This document shows, piece by piece, positions 46,695 to 57,753 of a stretch of DNA of 64,000 nucleotides. The position numbers and the translations under genes were made by a program. Each line of letters begins with the position of its first letter. The first letter of the stretch is position 1. Source of the DNA: Cubamyces lactineus (Eukaryota > Basidiomycota > Agaricomycetes > Polyporales > Polyporaceae); assembly GCA_022376465.1 (NCBI GenBank), contig JACDTU010000009.1:1178001-1242000 (forward strand), written 5' to 3'. The notes beneath the pieces are model-generated. The model searched no databases and was not told the origin of the DNA. It worked only from the letters and a program-made list of their open reading frames with translations.

Positions 46695-48422
46695 ATGCTT
46701 TGGACCTTACGCCCACTCAGAACATGGACCCTGCCATGCCGTACACCACAACGCTCCTTTTCTTTCACGCCTAACACACATCTACCTCGCGTACTTGCGG
46801 ATAGCTTACCGAAGCCTCCGACGTTCCGAGAACAGGTCGCGAAGGCCAAGAAACTCCCCTCCTTCACCGACGCAGTGCGCAATGTGCCAATACGCAACCA
46901 GATCCTGGTGAGCACGCTTCGCTATTCTCTTGCTACATTCAACCTCACACTTTCTGGTGTGCATAGTTTGTGATTGCTGGCACTGTAGGATCGCTCGTTG
47001 TAGGAGCGCACCTGACCAACTACGAGCTGTCCAAGTGGTGGGCATACATCGCTTCCTCACCTCAGGATGGGCTGCTCAGAAACCGACCACCTACATCCGA
47101 GGAGCTGATGCGTGCGAAGTATGTTGTGTTTGGCCGCGTAAGTGTTTCCATCAAGAGGCTCAGAGCTGCTCATGACCGTCTTTGCTGGAAAGCGGTTACA
47201 AGGTACACTTGCCGCACTGAAGTCCTCCATGGAACAACTGCCTGAAACCGTGAAGGCGATGGTCGTATGGTCATACGTCCAAGTCTTCCAACCCCTATTG
47301 AACGCATCGGAGGGGAAGCGTATGTGCTGGGCAATCGGCGCCGTGAATCTCGCCGTCTGGCTAGCTTGGAGAGTCCCCCGTTGGAACGCATTCATGTTGC
47401 GCGCCTTCACCCACAATCCCTTATCCGGGAAGTCTTACACTTTGCTAACAAGCACATTCAGGTGAGTGTCAGCCATGTTGGCCCCACGATTGTTGCACGC
47501 TGACTCTTGCGCTATCGTAGCCACGAAAGTATCGTCCACCTGGGGTTCAACTGCTTGGCGCTGGCAAGCTTTGGTACGTTTAAGACATGCGTCTTAGTCA
47601 AATAAGCGTTGCTCAAGTCTTGTCCACGTCTGCCATAGGCGGGGCCGCTAGCCAACAGCTCATGCTGCTCTACAAGAAGGTCGAAGGGGAACAGGGCCTA
47701 TTATCAGAACCCACCCCGAAGTGGCACTTACTAGCACTGTTTATCTCAGGTTTGTCACAAGATTGTCTCTACATACACGACTCTCGTCTAATAAGTTCCG
47801 GTCTCAGCGGGTTTATTTGCCAGCCTTGTATCGCACATCGCATACGCCCGTTGGCAGTATCCCAGACTTATCGCAAGGTTGAAGTCCATGAACGCCTCCA
47901 GCAGCCTCCGCTCCGGCACTTCCGCAGCAGCCCCATCTGCTGCCACAACCTCAGCAGCCGCGTCTGCTTCAACAGCGGCCTCGGAGACTGCATTGACTGC
48001 TGCATCGACCGCTGCCCGTGAAGGACAACGCTCCCTAGGGTCATCTGGAGCTATCTACGCCATGGTCGTCATCTCTGCGTTGGGCTTCCCCGACGCAGAG
48101 ATCACGTTGGTCATTCCCCCGTGGTATCCTATCAACATTCAAACTGGCGTTGGTGCGCTCCTGGCTCTTGACCTGATAGGTGCCTGGAGAGGTTGGAAGT
48201 GAGTGGACGCTCCCAAAATGTGGCCCTTGCGTAACTGACTTGCTGTGTCCTAGGATATTTGACCACTTTGCTCATCTCGGCGGCGCTGCTTTCGGTGCGT
48301 TCTGGTACGCGTATGGGGCGAAGATCTGGTATGAGATACGCGCTTGGGATCTTCCAGTTGCGTACTTCTTCCATGGTCACAACTTGAAGAACGCGTTCAA
48401 GCGTTCATCCGAGTCGTCCTGA
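46695..48422 (+). CDS. PCP1: Mitochondrial rhomboid protease Pcp1/Rbd1 (PARL type)
   Basis: Exons 46695-46907, 46967-47137, 47193-47461, 47521-47573, 47639-47749, 47808-48198 and 48254-48422 give 458 residues. An Arg/Thr/Ser-rich presequence ([20 protein letters not shown]) targets mitochondria. The rhomboid core has helices from about residue 72: [30 protein letters not shown], the L-loop region [21 protein letters not shown], and [12 protein letters not shown]. The catalytic serine is Ser352 in GSSGAIYAM and the histidine is His410 in [10 protein letters not shown]. It cleaves single-pass proteins in the inner membrane, in yeast Mgm1 and Ccp1. An Ala/Ser/Thr-rich insert of about 45 residues precedes the catalytic motif. 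Confidence 0.92.
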
Positions 48423-48647
48423 TGGCCCTACGTGCATACCTGTTACATCCGGGGAGTGGTCCGACACCCAGATGCCTTAGCATACCGTATATCTTTGTAG
48501 CCTAAATTACCAGGTCATCACAACTACCGCTCTAATTTCCATGAACAGATATTGGAATTTATGCATAGACGATGGCGTTATGTAACAAAACGGAGAGTAG
48601 ACTGGCAAGGGCATGGATATTGAGCACTTTGATACAAGCCAAAAACA

Positions 48648-48721
48648 TGGCCAACGCCGGGATCGAACCGACGACCTTGGCGTTATTAGCACCACGCTCT
48701 AACCAACTGAGCTAGTCGGCC
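48648..48721 (-). tRNA. tRNA-Ile (AAT), intronless
   Basis: Read on the minus strand: acceptor GGCCGAC pairs with GTTGGCC, D-arm TAGCTCAGTTGGTTAGAGC, anticodon loop with AAT, T-arm with GGTTCGATCC, discriminator A. A five-T terminator follows directly (AAAAA at 48641-48645 on the plus strand). A TATATATA stretch about 20-30 bp upstream (48741-48750) fits the TATA element used by many fungal tRNA genes. Confidence 0.95.
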
Positions 48722-48906
48722 GTTAAGAGAAGCCTAAGTGTGTTATATATATCACCACTTTTAAAAAGTGGCTACTACTACTGGTAGTGGTCCACTAGTC
48801 GTCCTAGGCTTGGACGGCTCCCGAGACCTTGGCACCTGCATAACTCTCCTTCCTTCCTCCCTCCTCTACCGCGTGCAGGTCTACGAGCTGGCGTACCACC
48901 GCCGCC

Positions 48907-49744
48907 ATGTTCTTCATTGTAAGGAACAATGAACCACTAATACTAAACGCTCTCTCACCGCGCACAGAAAGAGCTCTCGCATACGATCCTCCTCCATCCC
49001 TCATACTTCGGCCCGCGGATGCTGAACTTCCTCGAGTCGAAGCTCTACTCAGATGTCGAGGGAACCTGTTCCGGAGAGTTTGGCTACATTATTGCGGTGG
49101 TCTCTATCTTGGACATTGGGAAGGGAATGGTGCTGCCAGGGAGCGGGCAGGCGGAGTTCGTGACCCGCTACCGCGCGATCGTATTCAAGCCGTTCAAGGG
49201 CCAGGTCGTGGACGGGGTGGTGAACAACGTGACGAAGGTGCGCTCGATTCAGTGTCCACTTTGCCTGTCCATGTTCGAATCAGGTGGGTCGGCCAGATGG
49301 GCTTCTTCGCGGACGTTGGCCCTTTGACGGTGTTCGTCTCACACCAAGTAAGTGCCGGTCTCTCTGCCACGAGTCCCTGCACAAGACATGCTTGCGCGTC
49401 CACGATTGACGGTTCTCTAATTTGCGCGCTGTAGCTTATCCATCCGGACATGAAGTTCGACCCGAACTCCAATCCGCCTTCGTTCGCGTCGGAAGACCAG
49501 GTCAGTAGCGATCTTGTGTACGCGTGTCCCTTCTACGACTCGTCCACAGATCATCGAGAAAAACACGAGGGTGCGGCTAAAGATTGTCGGAACGCGTGTC
49601 GACGCGACAGAAATCGTGCGTACTTCTTCCCATTCATGGTATTCGAAGTGCCAGTCAACTGACGGTCTCGGTAACCTATGCTGTTGGCCTCCGCAGTTTG
49701 CCATTGGCACCATCAAGGAAGATCATCTTGGTGTCATCGACTGA
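48907..49744 (+). CDS. RPB7: RNA polymerase II subunit Rpb7
   Basis: Exons 48907-48918, 48968-49237, 49297-49347, 49435-49500, 49550-49615 and 49697-49744 give 170 residues; yeast Rpb7 has 171. Sequence in order: MFFI-KELSHTILLHPSYFGP, LYSDVEGTCSGEFGYIIAV, YRAIVFKPFKGQVVDGVV, MGFFADVGPLTVFV (start of the S1/OB domain), DMKFDPNSNPPSF, RVRLKIVGTRVDATEI and FAIGTIKEDHLGVID. With Rpb4 it forms the stalk of Pol II. The first exon codes for only four residues. Exon 3 starts at ATG-Gly; an earlier acceptor would change frame. Confidence 0.96.
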
Positions 49745-49975
49745 ACCTGTGCTCTGGGACTTGTGCATCCCGCTACTTCACATTTTGTTGCCGCTATGTA
49801 CTTGCTATCTGTATCATTAATGGCCCTCTTCGTTCCTCCCGCAGCGAGGCTGGACAGTCTCGACCATCCAACAAACATCTCACATTTTGCGAACAGAAAA
49901 GTACAACGGTATCGATATCCGCAATTCCTTGTATTGTGACACAACTCTAGGTAGACATCCGGCATTGAGAAACGG

Positions 49976-50850
49976 TTACACAGCGAACCCCTTCAATGCG
50001 CCCCAAGGTCAGTACCTCCCGGACACTCATAGCGTGTTCGAACTCACCCCATTGACCATCAGCGTCTGGCCGTTAACCCAGCTTGCGTCTTCGCTGACCA
50101 GGAAGGACACGACCTTGCTGACCTCGTCTACAGTGCCCAGCCGCTTTGGCGGGTGCAGACCGGCCAGGAAGTTGATCTGTTGCTCGGTTTTGCCCTGGCG
50201 GAACATATCGGTGTCGGTCGGACCTGGCGCAACGGTGTTTACCGTGATCCCACGAGCACCGAGGTCCTTGGCGAGAACACGAGAGAGTTGCTCGACGGCA
50301 CCCTTGGTGGAAGCATATACGAGGTAGTCTGGCGTCACTCCAGAAGAGCGCGTCAGGGAGGTGGAGAAGAAGATTATCCTGCTGCCTGGACATAGTTGGA
50401 GATCAGTATGCTAATCGTTGAGCACCGGCCATGATGTTGGTGCATACCTGCTGTCAAGTGCGGTGCGGCGGCTTGGACGAGGAAGAACGGGCCTTTCACG
50501 TTTGTCTCGAAGTGGCTGTCGAAGCTCTTCTCGGTCACGTCCGGCAATCTCTTGCAATCCATGATGCCTGCGTTAAGCACCAGGATATCAAGCCGTCCGA
50601 AGTGGCGTAGCGTCTCCTCGACAAGCCGCTTGTTCTCCTCGACCGAGGCGACGTTAGCCTTCACAATGATGGCTTTGCCGGGGCCCTGGCTGTTGATGGC
50701 GTCGGCGACGGCTTGTGCGGCGGATGCATTGGAGAGGTAGTTGATCACAACGTTTGCGCCTTGAGATGCGAGACGAGTAGCGATGGCTGCTCCAATGGAA
50801 CGGGAGGAACCAGTGACGATCGCGACCTTGCCAGAAAGTGAAGGGGACAT
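49976..50850 (-). CDS. Short-chain dehydrogenase/reductase, NAD(P)-dependent
   Basis: Exons in coding order 50850-50448, 50385-50048 and 49990-49976 give 251 residues, the classical SDR length. Motifs: cofactor site VAIVTGSSRSIGAAIA, ILVLNAGIMD, catalytic Ser about 142-144 in IIFFSTS, Tyr158 and Lys162 in YASTKGAVEQ, and ITVNTVAPGPTDTDMF. The cofactor loop VVINYLSNASAA lacks an acidic residue at the usual NAD-determining place, which favours NADP. Substrate unknown; similar proteins are annotated as 3-oxoacyl or versicolorin-type reductases. The last exon is only 15 nt (GFAV plus stop). A TATA box lies upstream. Confidence 0.92.
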
Positions 50851-50941
50851 AATCGAATCGTTCAGTGCACAGGAGATGAGAGGCGAGTGTGTGTATCAGG
50901 AGGTTATCGTCGAGTACGCCGTCTACGAGTGACCCTGCGGG

Positions 50942-50949
50942 CTTTTATA
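50942..50949 (-). promoter_or_regulatory. TATA box (TATAAAAG) of the dehydrogenase gene
   Basis: 92-99 bp upstream of the start codon at 50850, on the minus strand. Confidence 0.7.
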
Positions 50950-51597
50950 CCGCTGTCTCATTTCATAACGCTATATGCCACTAGCCGTGAGGCTGACGTC
51001 GTCGACTGGCCTGGTGCACTTAGGGCGGCACCGGTACCCTCTGCTTGAACACAGGAGGAAGGCCACTAGTAAGCACCGTACGTATGATCGGCGCGGAGGT
51101 GGCTGGATACTAGAGGATTGCGCAAGTTGGCTGACGGAGTTGCGGTGGGTCACCCTGTATGCGGCTACAAAGTACTGTATAACCGACAAATGTGAATCAG
51201 TACAGAACTCCAGACGGTTCGGGAATGGTTGACCCACTTCGCATCCTTGGTATACCCTCAGACTCCGAAGTTGCTTCGTGCATCGTAGACAACCGTGTTA
51301 TGCCGACAAGAGACGTCGGCCATGCTGATCGAAGATAGCTATATAAGGAGCAGTTCATGCACGGTAAGCTAGAACCTTACTCGGTTTAGTATTGCTGAGT
51401 ACAGAGTAGCTAAACATCACTACAAGTCGACTGAGCAGGTTATAAGTCGTTATCGTCAACAGATTGAGCAGTCTAAAGCAGTGCTTCAGTGATATGTTTA
51501 TCCGGCGTCTTAGAAGCCTCCACGTTACTGCAGCCGCCCGTGGCCACATACACACATCCAGTGCTCGCTGTGCTCCGCAGCGAGCAACACCTTCACC
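50950..51597. other. Divergent intergenic region, dehydrogenase (-) / VPS10 (+)
   Basis: 648 bp. Contains TATATAAG at about 51340-51347, on the plus strand, 250 bp before the VPS10 start and therefore of doubtful use by it. Nothing else recognised. Confidence 0.4.
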
Positions 51598-54500
51598 ATG
51601 GCCCTTCACCATAGGGCCTTCCTGTTTCTCTGGACAATAGCCTGGCTCCTTGCTACTGCTGTCGCCCAACCAGAGTCCTCGATATCCTACTTTGAGAACC
51701 TGCCGGCGAGACTCTTCTTCTTCGATGATTCTACAGTACGTGCGCCACGCGGTCCGGTATACGCGCGTATTGACCTCCATGCGCGTCGCTAGACCGCCAT
51801 CTACCACGACATTGTGAAAGGGAATGTACACATCTCTGAGGATGAGGGCAAGAACTGGAAGCCCGTCGAGGAGGTGCCAGAGGGCAAGGCTGCCATGGTC
51901 ATCGAACATCCCTTCGACAGCCGGGTCGTGAGTACCTCGACGCGCCACTTGATCTTGGTTCACGGCTCATACGCCCTTGTCGCGCCTACAAGGCATTCAT
52001 TCTGTCCAAGGGCAAGACGCATTATAGGACCATAGACCGTGGCAAAACATGGCAGGCGTTCGATATGCCGGTTCCTCCTGCCACGGTCGTGCGGCCACTT
52101 TCGTTCCACTCCGACCCAAGCAAATGGGGCTACATTTTATACCAAGGACTAGCATGCCAAGGATCGGGGTGGGGCTCATTGTGCTACGACGAGGTCAGTC
52201 CAGCTTCTCGTTCACTAGCTACACCGGTACGCCCGCGGGGGCCCAACTACCATGACACTGCCGTGCTTGAACCGCGGAGATGCCATCGTTAGTTTGACAT
52301 CTCCGCATGCGCTCGAGCGTTTTGCGGCACGACTACCATACCTTCAAGAACCTGCGGCCGGTTCTGGGTGACTGATGCAATATGTTCCAGACTTACTATA
52401 CCACCGACGCGTTCAGTGGAGATGCGAAGCTACTCTTGTTGGACACGTCCAGATGCCAATTCGCACACAGTAGCAAGGACTTCAAACACGAGGCTCACTC
52501 CGACCTGATATACTGTGTCGCGTTCGACAAGTCTGGAAGTTCCACTGGGCATACGCTCGCCTCTAGCCGCCTATACTCGTCTACCGATTTCTTCGAGACG
52601 GAGAAGAGAGTCGAAGACCTTGGGATTGGAAAGAATGCCCGCGGCGTAGTGGCGTTTGCTATCGTGTCAAAATTCGCAGTCGTGGCCATGAAGGATCTGT
52701 CCGAGGGCTCTAACGGCGACATGCTGCTCTACGTCACCGTGGACACGAAGAGCTGGGCAAAGGCGCGCTTCCCGCATTCCTCATCTGCACGGTTGCGTGA
52801 GAACGCGTACACAATTGTTGAGTCTACAACGCACTCGCTAGCGGTGGACGTGCTTTCGCATGACCGGAGCGCCATCGGAACGCTCTTCGTGAGCAATTCA
52901 AACGGCACATTCTTCGTCGAGAGTCTGCCAGACACCAACAGGAACGACATGGGATATGTCGACTTCGAGAACATCTATGGCGTCGAGGGTGTTGGTCTGG
53001 CGAATGTCGTCGCGAACGCGAACGATGTGGAGGCCAGACGCGCGGCAAAACAGCTGCAGACTCGGATTACATTCGATGACGGTATGACGACCTCATGTGT
53101 TCCATGACATATACTCACTTCTTGATGCGTTTAGGCCGCACCTGGTCACGTCTGAAGCCGCCTGCAGTCAACAACGAGGGGGACAAAATCCATTGCAGCC
53201 CCGACGACGAAGACTGCTCCCTGCACTTGCATTCGGTAACGCTTCCTCACAATTTCGGGAGGGTGTTCTCCTCGCCCGCACCTGGGCTTGTAATGGGCGT
53301 TGGTTCAATAGGGGATTACTTGCAACCATATGAAGAGTGCGATACCTTCCTCAGCACTGACGGAGGTATCCACTGGCAGATGGTCCGGTCCGATGCGCAT
53401 AAATACGAGTTTGGTGACCAGGGCAGCATTCTCGTCACGGTCAACGACGAGGAAGTTACCCAAACCGTCAGCTACTCTACGGACTTTGGCAAGACGTGGT
53501 ACGTTTGCGTCGGGCTGTATACGTCACTCGGGACTGTGCTGAGTACCCTGCGTTACTAGGAAGTCATATGACTTTGGGACGCCTATGCGTGCCCGTATCC
53601 TGACCACCGTCAGTGACTCAACGTCGCAGAAGTTCCTCCTCGTAGGGCAGATTCCCAAGAGGGCGCAAAAGGATAAGGGACGCTTCGGCGTTGTCTTCCT
53701 TGACTTCAAGACCCTGGATAGACGACAATGCGGTGACAGCGACTTTGAAAACTGGTTTGCTCGGTCATCTACCCATGAATGTCTTATGGGACATAAGGCA
53801 AGGGTATCGACCTAATCAAAGTGAATAATGGCGCTGACAGGTACATCTAGCAATCGTACCGGCGGCGCAAACCAGATGCCAACTGCTACGTCGGCGAGAA
53901 ATTCAAAGATCCTGTACCCAGCGAAGAGCCCTGTCCTTGCACCGATGAGGACTATGAATGGTGCAGTGCTCTTTGCCAGAATGACCCGTACGCGTTTGTA
54001 TCTAATCCACCCTCAGCGACTACAACTATGTTCGGGATGGCGACAAATGCGTCCCCGCTGGGCCTGAACCTATCCCTGCAGATGTTTGCGCCGATCCAAA
54101 CGACACATACCTTGGTTCATCAGGGTACCGCAAGATCCCTGGCAACACCTGCGACAGTGACCGTGGAATTGAAAAGGATAAACGCATCAAAAAGCCCTGT
54201 TCTGCTGGTACGCGATCAGTCATGAACGCCCTTTCGAATGTGCGCTAATTGCGCATGCAGCTGAACCCGCAGAAGGCCAAGTCGTCCACCAAACAGTGAG
54301 TAGAGGTGTCAGATCTCACTAGCGTGCGGCTAGCTCATACTAGAGTATAGTTCGAGTTCCCTAGTCCGATTGTCCAGTATGCCTACTTCAGATCCTCGAC
54401 GGTGAGTCGAAAGAAGACGTCGTTGCACCGTGTTGTTATCTCACGAACCCGTAGGTGATCCTGGTCAGGCTTGCAGACAACAGCATATGGCAGTCTCCGA

Positions 54501-57109
54501 ATGAAGGCTACACATGGAATCGCTTGCTGCCTGACGAAAGCTTTGTCGCTTTCTATCATCACACGTACTCAGACGACCGGGCGTACCTTGTCACGAACAA
54601 AAACCAGTTCTTCTACACGACCGACACGGGCGAAACTTGGTATCCTATGGAAACTCCTACGGTTCCTAACACGTTCGGCCTGCCCGTGCTTCACTTCCAC
54701 CCCACTGTTTCGGACTACCTGATCTGGACCGGCCAGGCGGGTTGTGAGGGCTTCGGAGAGAACTGTCACGTCGAGTCGCATTACTCGCTCAAGCATGGGC
54801 GGGACTGGACGCTCATCGACAAGTACGTGCGCAACTGCGCATGGGCGCGGGACTCGGAGCTCCTCGTCGACCCGAATCAAATCTTGTGCGAGTCGTACAA
54901 GAACAAGGAGGGGAACCAACGCTTCTTCGGCCTGGAGAATCCGCTGGAGTTGATTGCCGGCACTCAGTTCTATGGCACGAAGACGAAGCTCTTCGACCAT
55001 GTCGTCGGTTTTGCCAAGTTCTCTGAGTTCTTGATAGTCGCGGAGGTATGTCACGTTTCTCGAATCCGGGAAGATTGGAACTCAGATGTTGCTAAAGTAC
55101 CAGGCTGCGAAGCAATCCCTCGATATTCAGGTCTCTCTCGACGGACGGACCTTCGCCCCTGGCGAATTCCCTCCCACTATGCGGCCTGAACAGCATGTAA
55201 GTTACGCGTACTTGTCTCTAGGATCACTGCTTACGATGTGTAATTCAGGCGTACACAATCCTAGAGTCAAGCACGAAGGCAGTCTTCCTGCATGTGACAA
55301 CGTCGGAGCCGCCCGCACCATTCTGGGGTAACATTTTGAAGTCGAACTCGAACGGAACATACTACGGTCTCTCTATCGACAATGTCAATCGGAACGAGGC
55401 TGGCTACGTAGACTTTGAGAAGGTGGTCAACTTGGACGGCATTGCGCTCATCAACGTGGTGGGCAACCCGCAAGAAGCGCCTCTGACCCGTCGCAAGCTG
55501 TTACAAACTAGGATAACTCACAATGACGGTATGGACCTACCTGTATCTCTCCTCTGTAATTTTGCTCACCTACTCTCCAGGTGGTAGCTGGAAGCCTCTG
55601 CCGCCGCCGCCACGCGACTCTCAAGGCAACAAATACGAGTGTGATACTACAGTGAGACAAGATGTATGCGTTGATAGATGTCCACGCTTACGTTCAAGCA
55701 GAAATGTGCCCTGCACATTCACGGTTATACTGAGCGCTACGATGCGCGTGCAACCTACAGCACTCCTTCTGTCCCGGGTCTTCTCATGGCCGTCGGGAAC
55801 GTTGGCGAATACCTGGAGGCGTACGATCAGAGCGACACCTTCCTATCCCGCGACGCTGGCTTCACATGGGAAGAGGTCCACAAAGATGCACACCTCTGGG
55901 AGTTCGGCGATTCTGGCTCTATACTGGTCATGGCGAACGACGAAGGTCCCATAGACCACGTCATGTTCAGCACGGACGAGGGCCTGAATTGGCGCGAGTA
56001 CAAGTTCACGGACGAGCCGATGCGTGTGAAGGCAATCGTCACTGTGCCCATGGATACGAGCCGCAGGTTCATCCTGATGGGGTACTACCCTAGAGCGAAG
56101 AACTCTGCAGTGGTTGTTCATGTCGACTTCTCCGCTTTGACGAAGAGGAAATGTGAGCAAATGGTCTATTCGACGGGTCGTGTGCCAGCTGACGTCTCGT
56201 TAGGTGTGGTGGATCCTGAAAACCCAAATGCCGGCGATTTCGAGCTATGGAGCCCGAGTGAGCAGCGTACAGAGCAGTGTCTGTTCGGAAAGCAGGTGCG
56301 TGTATTTGGAAGCCCATGATCGCCGTAGAATTGGCATTGAACTCGAACCAGACGCTCTATCATCGGCGCAAACGAGAAGCTAATTGTATCGTTGGGGACC
56401 AAAAGAAAGCTGAAGCCAGGATTGAGAAGCACTGCGCATGCACAGACAGTGACTTTGAATGGTAAGCATTTGCACAAGGAGCCCATACGCATCACACACT
56501 AAGCTTACATCATAGCGAATTCAATTATGCTCGTAACGAGGACGGAGTGTGTGTGCTCACTCCTGGTCTCCAGCCGCGAGACCCCGACCCCGCCGCACAG
56601 TGTCGCAACGGAGAAGACTATTGGTATGAGCTCACCGCGTACCGTAAGATCCCGAACTCGGCCTGCGAAGGTGGCGACCGTTTGGACCGTGGCAAAGCTC
56701 ATCCTTGCCCTGGCGTTCGTGGTCATGGCGCCTTCTTCTGGCTTATGATGCTGTTTATCCCTGTCGCCTTTGCTGCGCTCGTGGGCTACTGGTACTACAG
56801 GCGCAGTGGCTATGGCCGAGGGTGAGTGGTTGTTGCAAGTGGGCGGCAGTGTTCACGCTAACGCTCGTGTTCCTCAGCGCGATCCGACTACCCGGGGGCG
56901 ATAACGGTCTTCGATACTCGGGCGGCTCTGGCGTCATGGATACCCTAGCTAGCGTCCCATGGTACCTCCTGGGCATTGCAGGAATCGCTTACGAATGGGT
57001 CGCCGACAAGGTAGACTCGTTGGTGATGCGGTTCCGGGGACGCGGTGGATACCGCAATCTGCCCGTGGACGAGGACGCACAGATTCTGAGGTTCGAGGAC
57101 GAGGAGTGA
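51598..57109 (+). CDS. VPS10: Vps10/sortilin-family vacuolar sorting receptor
   Basis: Eighteen exons: 51598-51735, 51793-51927, 51993-52193, 52391-53081, 53135-53498, 53560-53803, 53851-53960, 54017-54207, 54261-54295, 54351-54401, 54455-55045, 55104-55196, 55249-55528, 55581-55651, 55702-56295, 56352-56461, 56516-56821, 56878-57109; 1478 residues. A signal peptide ends near AVAQ. Two Vps10 repeats follow, each with [17 protein letters not shown] Asp-box blades, and each closed by a Cys-rich module ([38 protein letters not shown]). One membrane helix ([20 protein letters not shown]) and a short tail ending in acidic residues complete it. It carries hydrolases from Golgi to vacuole. The donor of exon 6 is GTATCG, or a GC six bases earlier. 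Confidence 0.95.
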
Positions 57110-57753
57110 TGTCGCTGGATGGTGGCTCATGGCTGGAGGCTGGAGGTGGAGGGATATACGAGTAGCATCCGATATTGCGGCTGAGTATCAGTACTACCTC
57201 TGCGTTGTAGCAGCGGACTATAATTTGCTGTCGAATACACTTCATTAGCTCTGGATGTATTTATTCTGTATTGCAACTTACTCATCTCGAGTTGAACCAG
57301 TCACGAACATCTTGAAAACGCCGAAGATTGGAAACATGGGCAACTCGGGAAACCAAAAATCCTATGGGTTATCACGGTTCATGGGTCAATAGAGGTGTGG
57401 GTATAATCATCCCAACTTCGACGAAGCTACCAGATAGTCTACTCGTCTTGTACATCACTGAGTCAACGGAGGCAGAACAATTGAACTGTCTGCTTGAGTC
57501 GACTTACAAGGTCGTGTTTTGGCTGGCACCGTGCTCACCTATGAGTGCGGCCCAGTTCAATCCCCGAAAGTACCCCACTGGCCGTCTCGATCTTATCTGG
57601 ATTCCGTGCCGAAGCGCCCGCAGTGGCTTGGGAGCCGGCCTGCTTGCTTCCGTCCCTGAACCCATTTGAACAAGAACCCCATCCTCTCGCGACGACACAC
57701 ACGTTCCCTCGTCTTCGCTACGCACCGTCATCCGCAACGACGACGTCCACATC
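57110..57753. other. Intergenic region, no gene seen
   Basis: 0.64 kb between VPS10 and the Ran-binding gene, both on the plus strand. Should hold the VPS10 terminator and the next promoter. No motif stands out. Confidence 0.4.
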
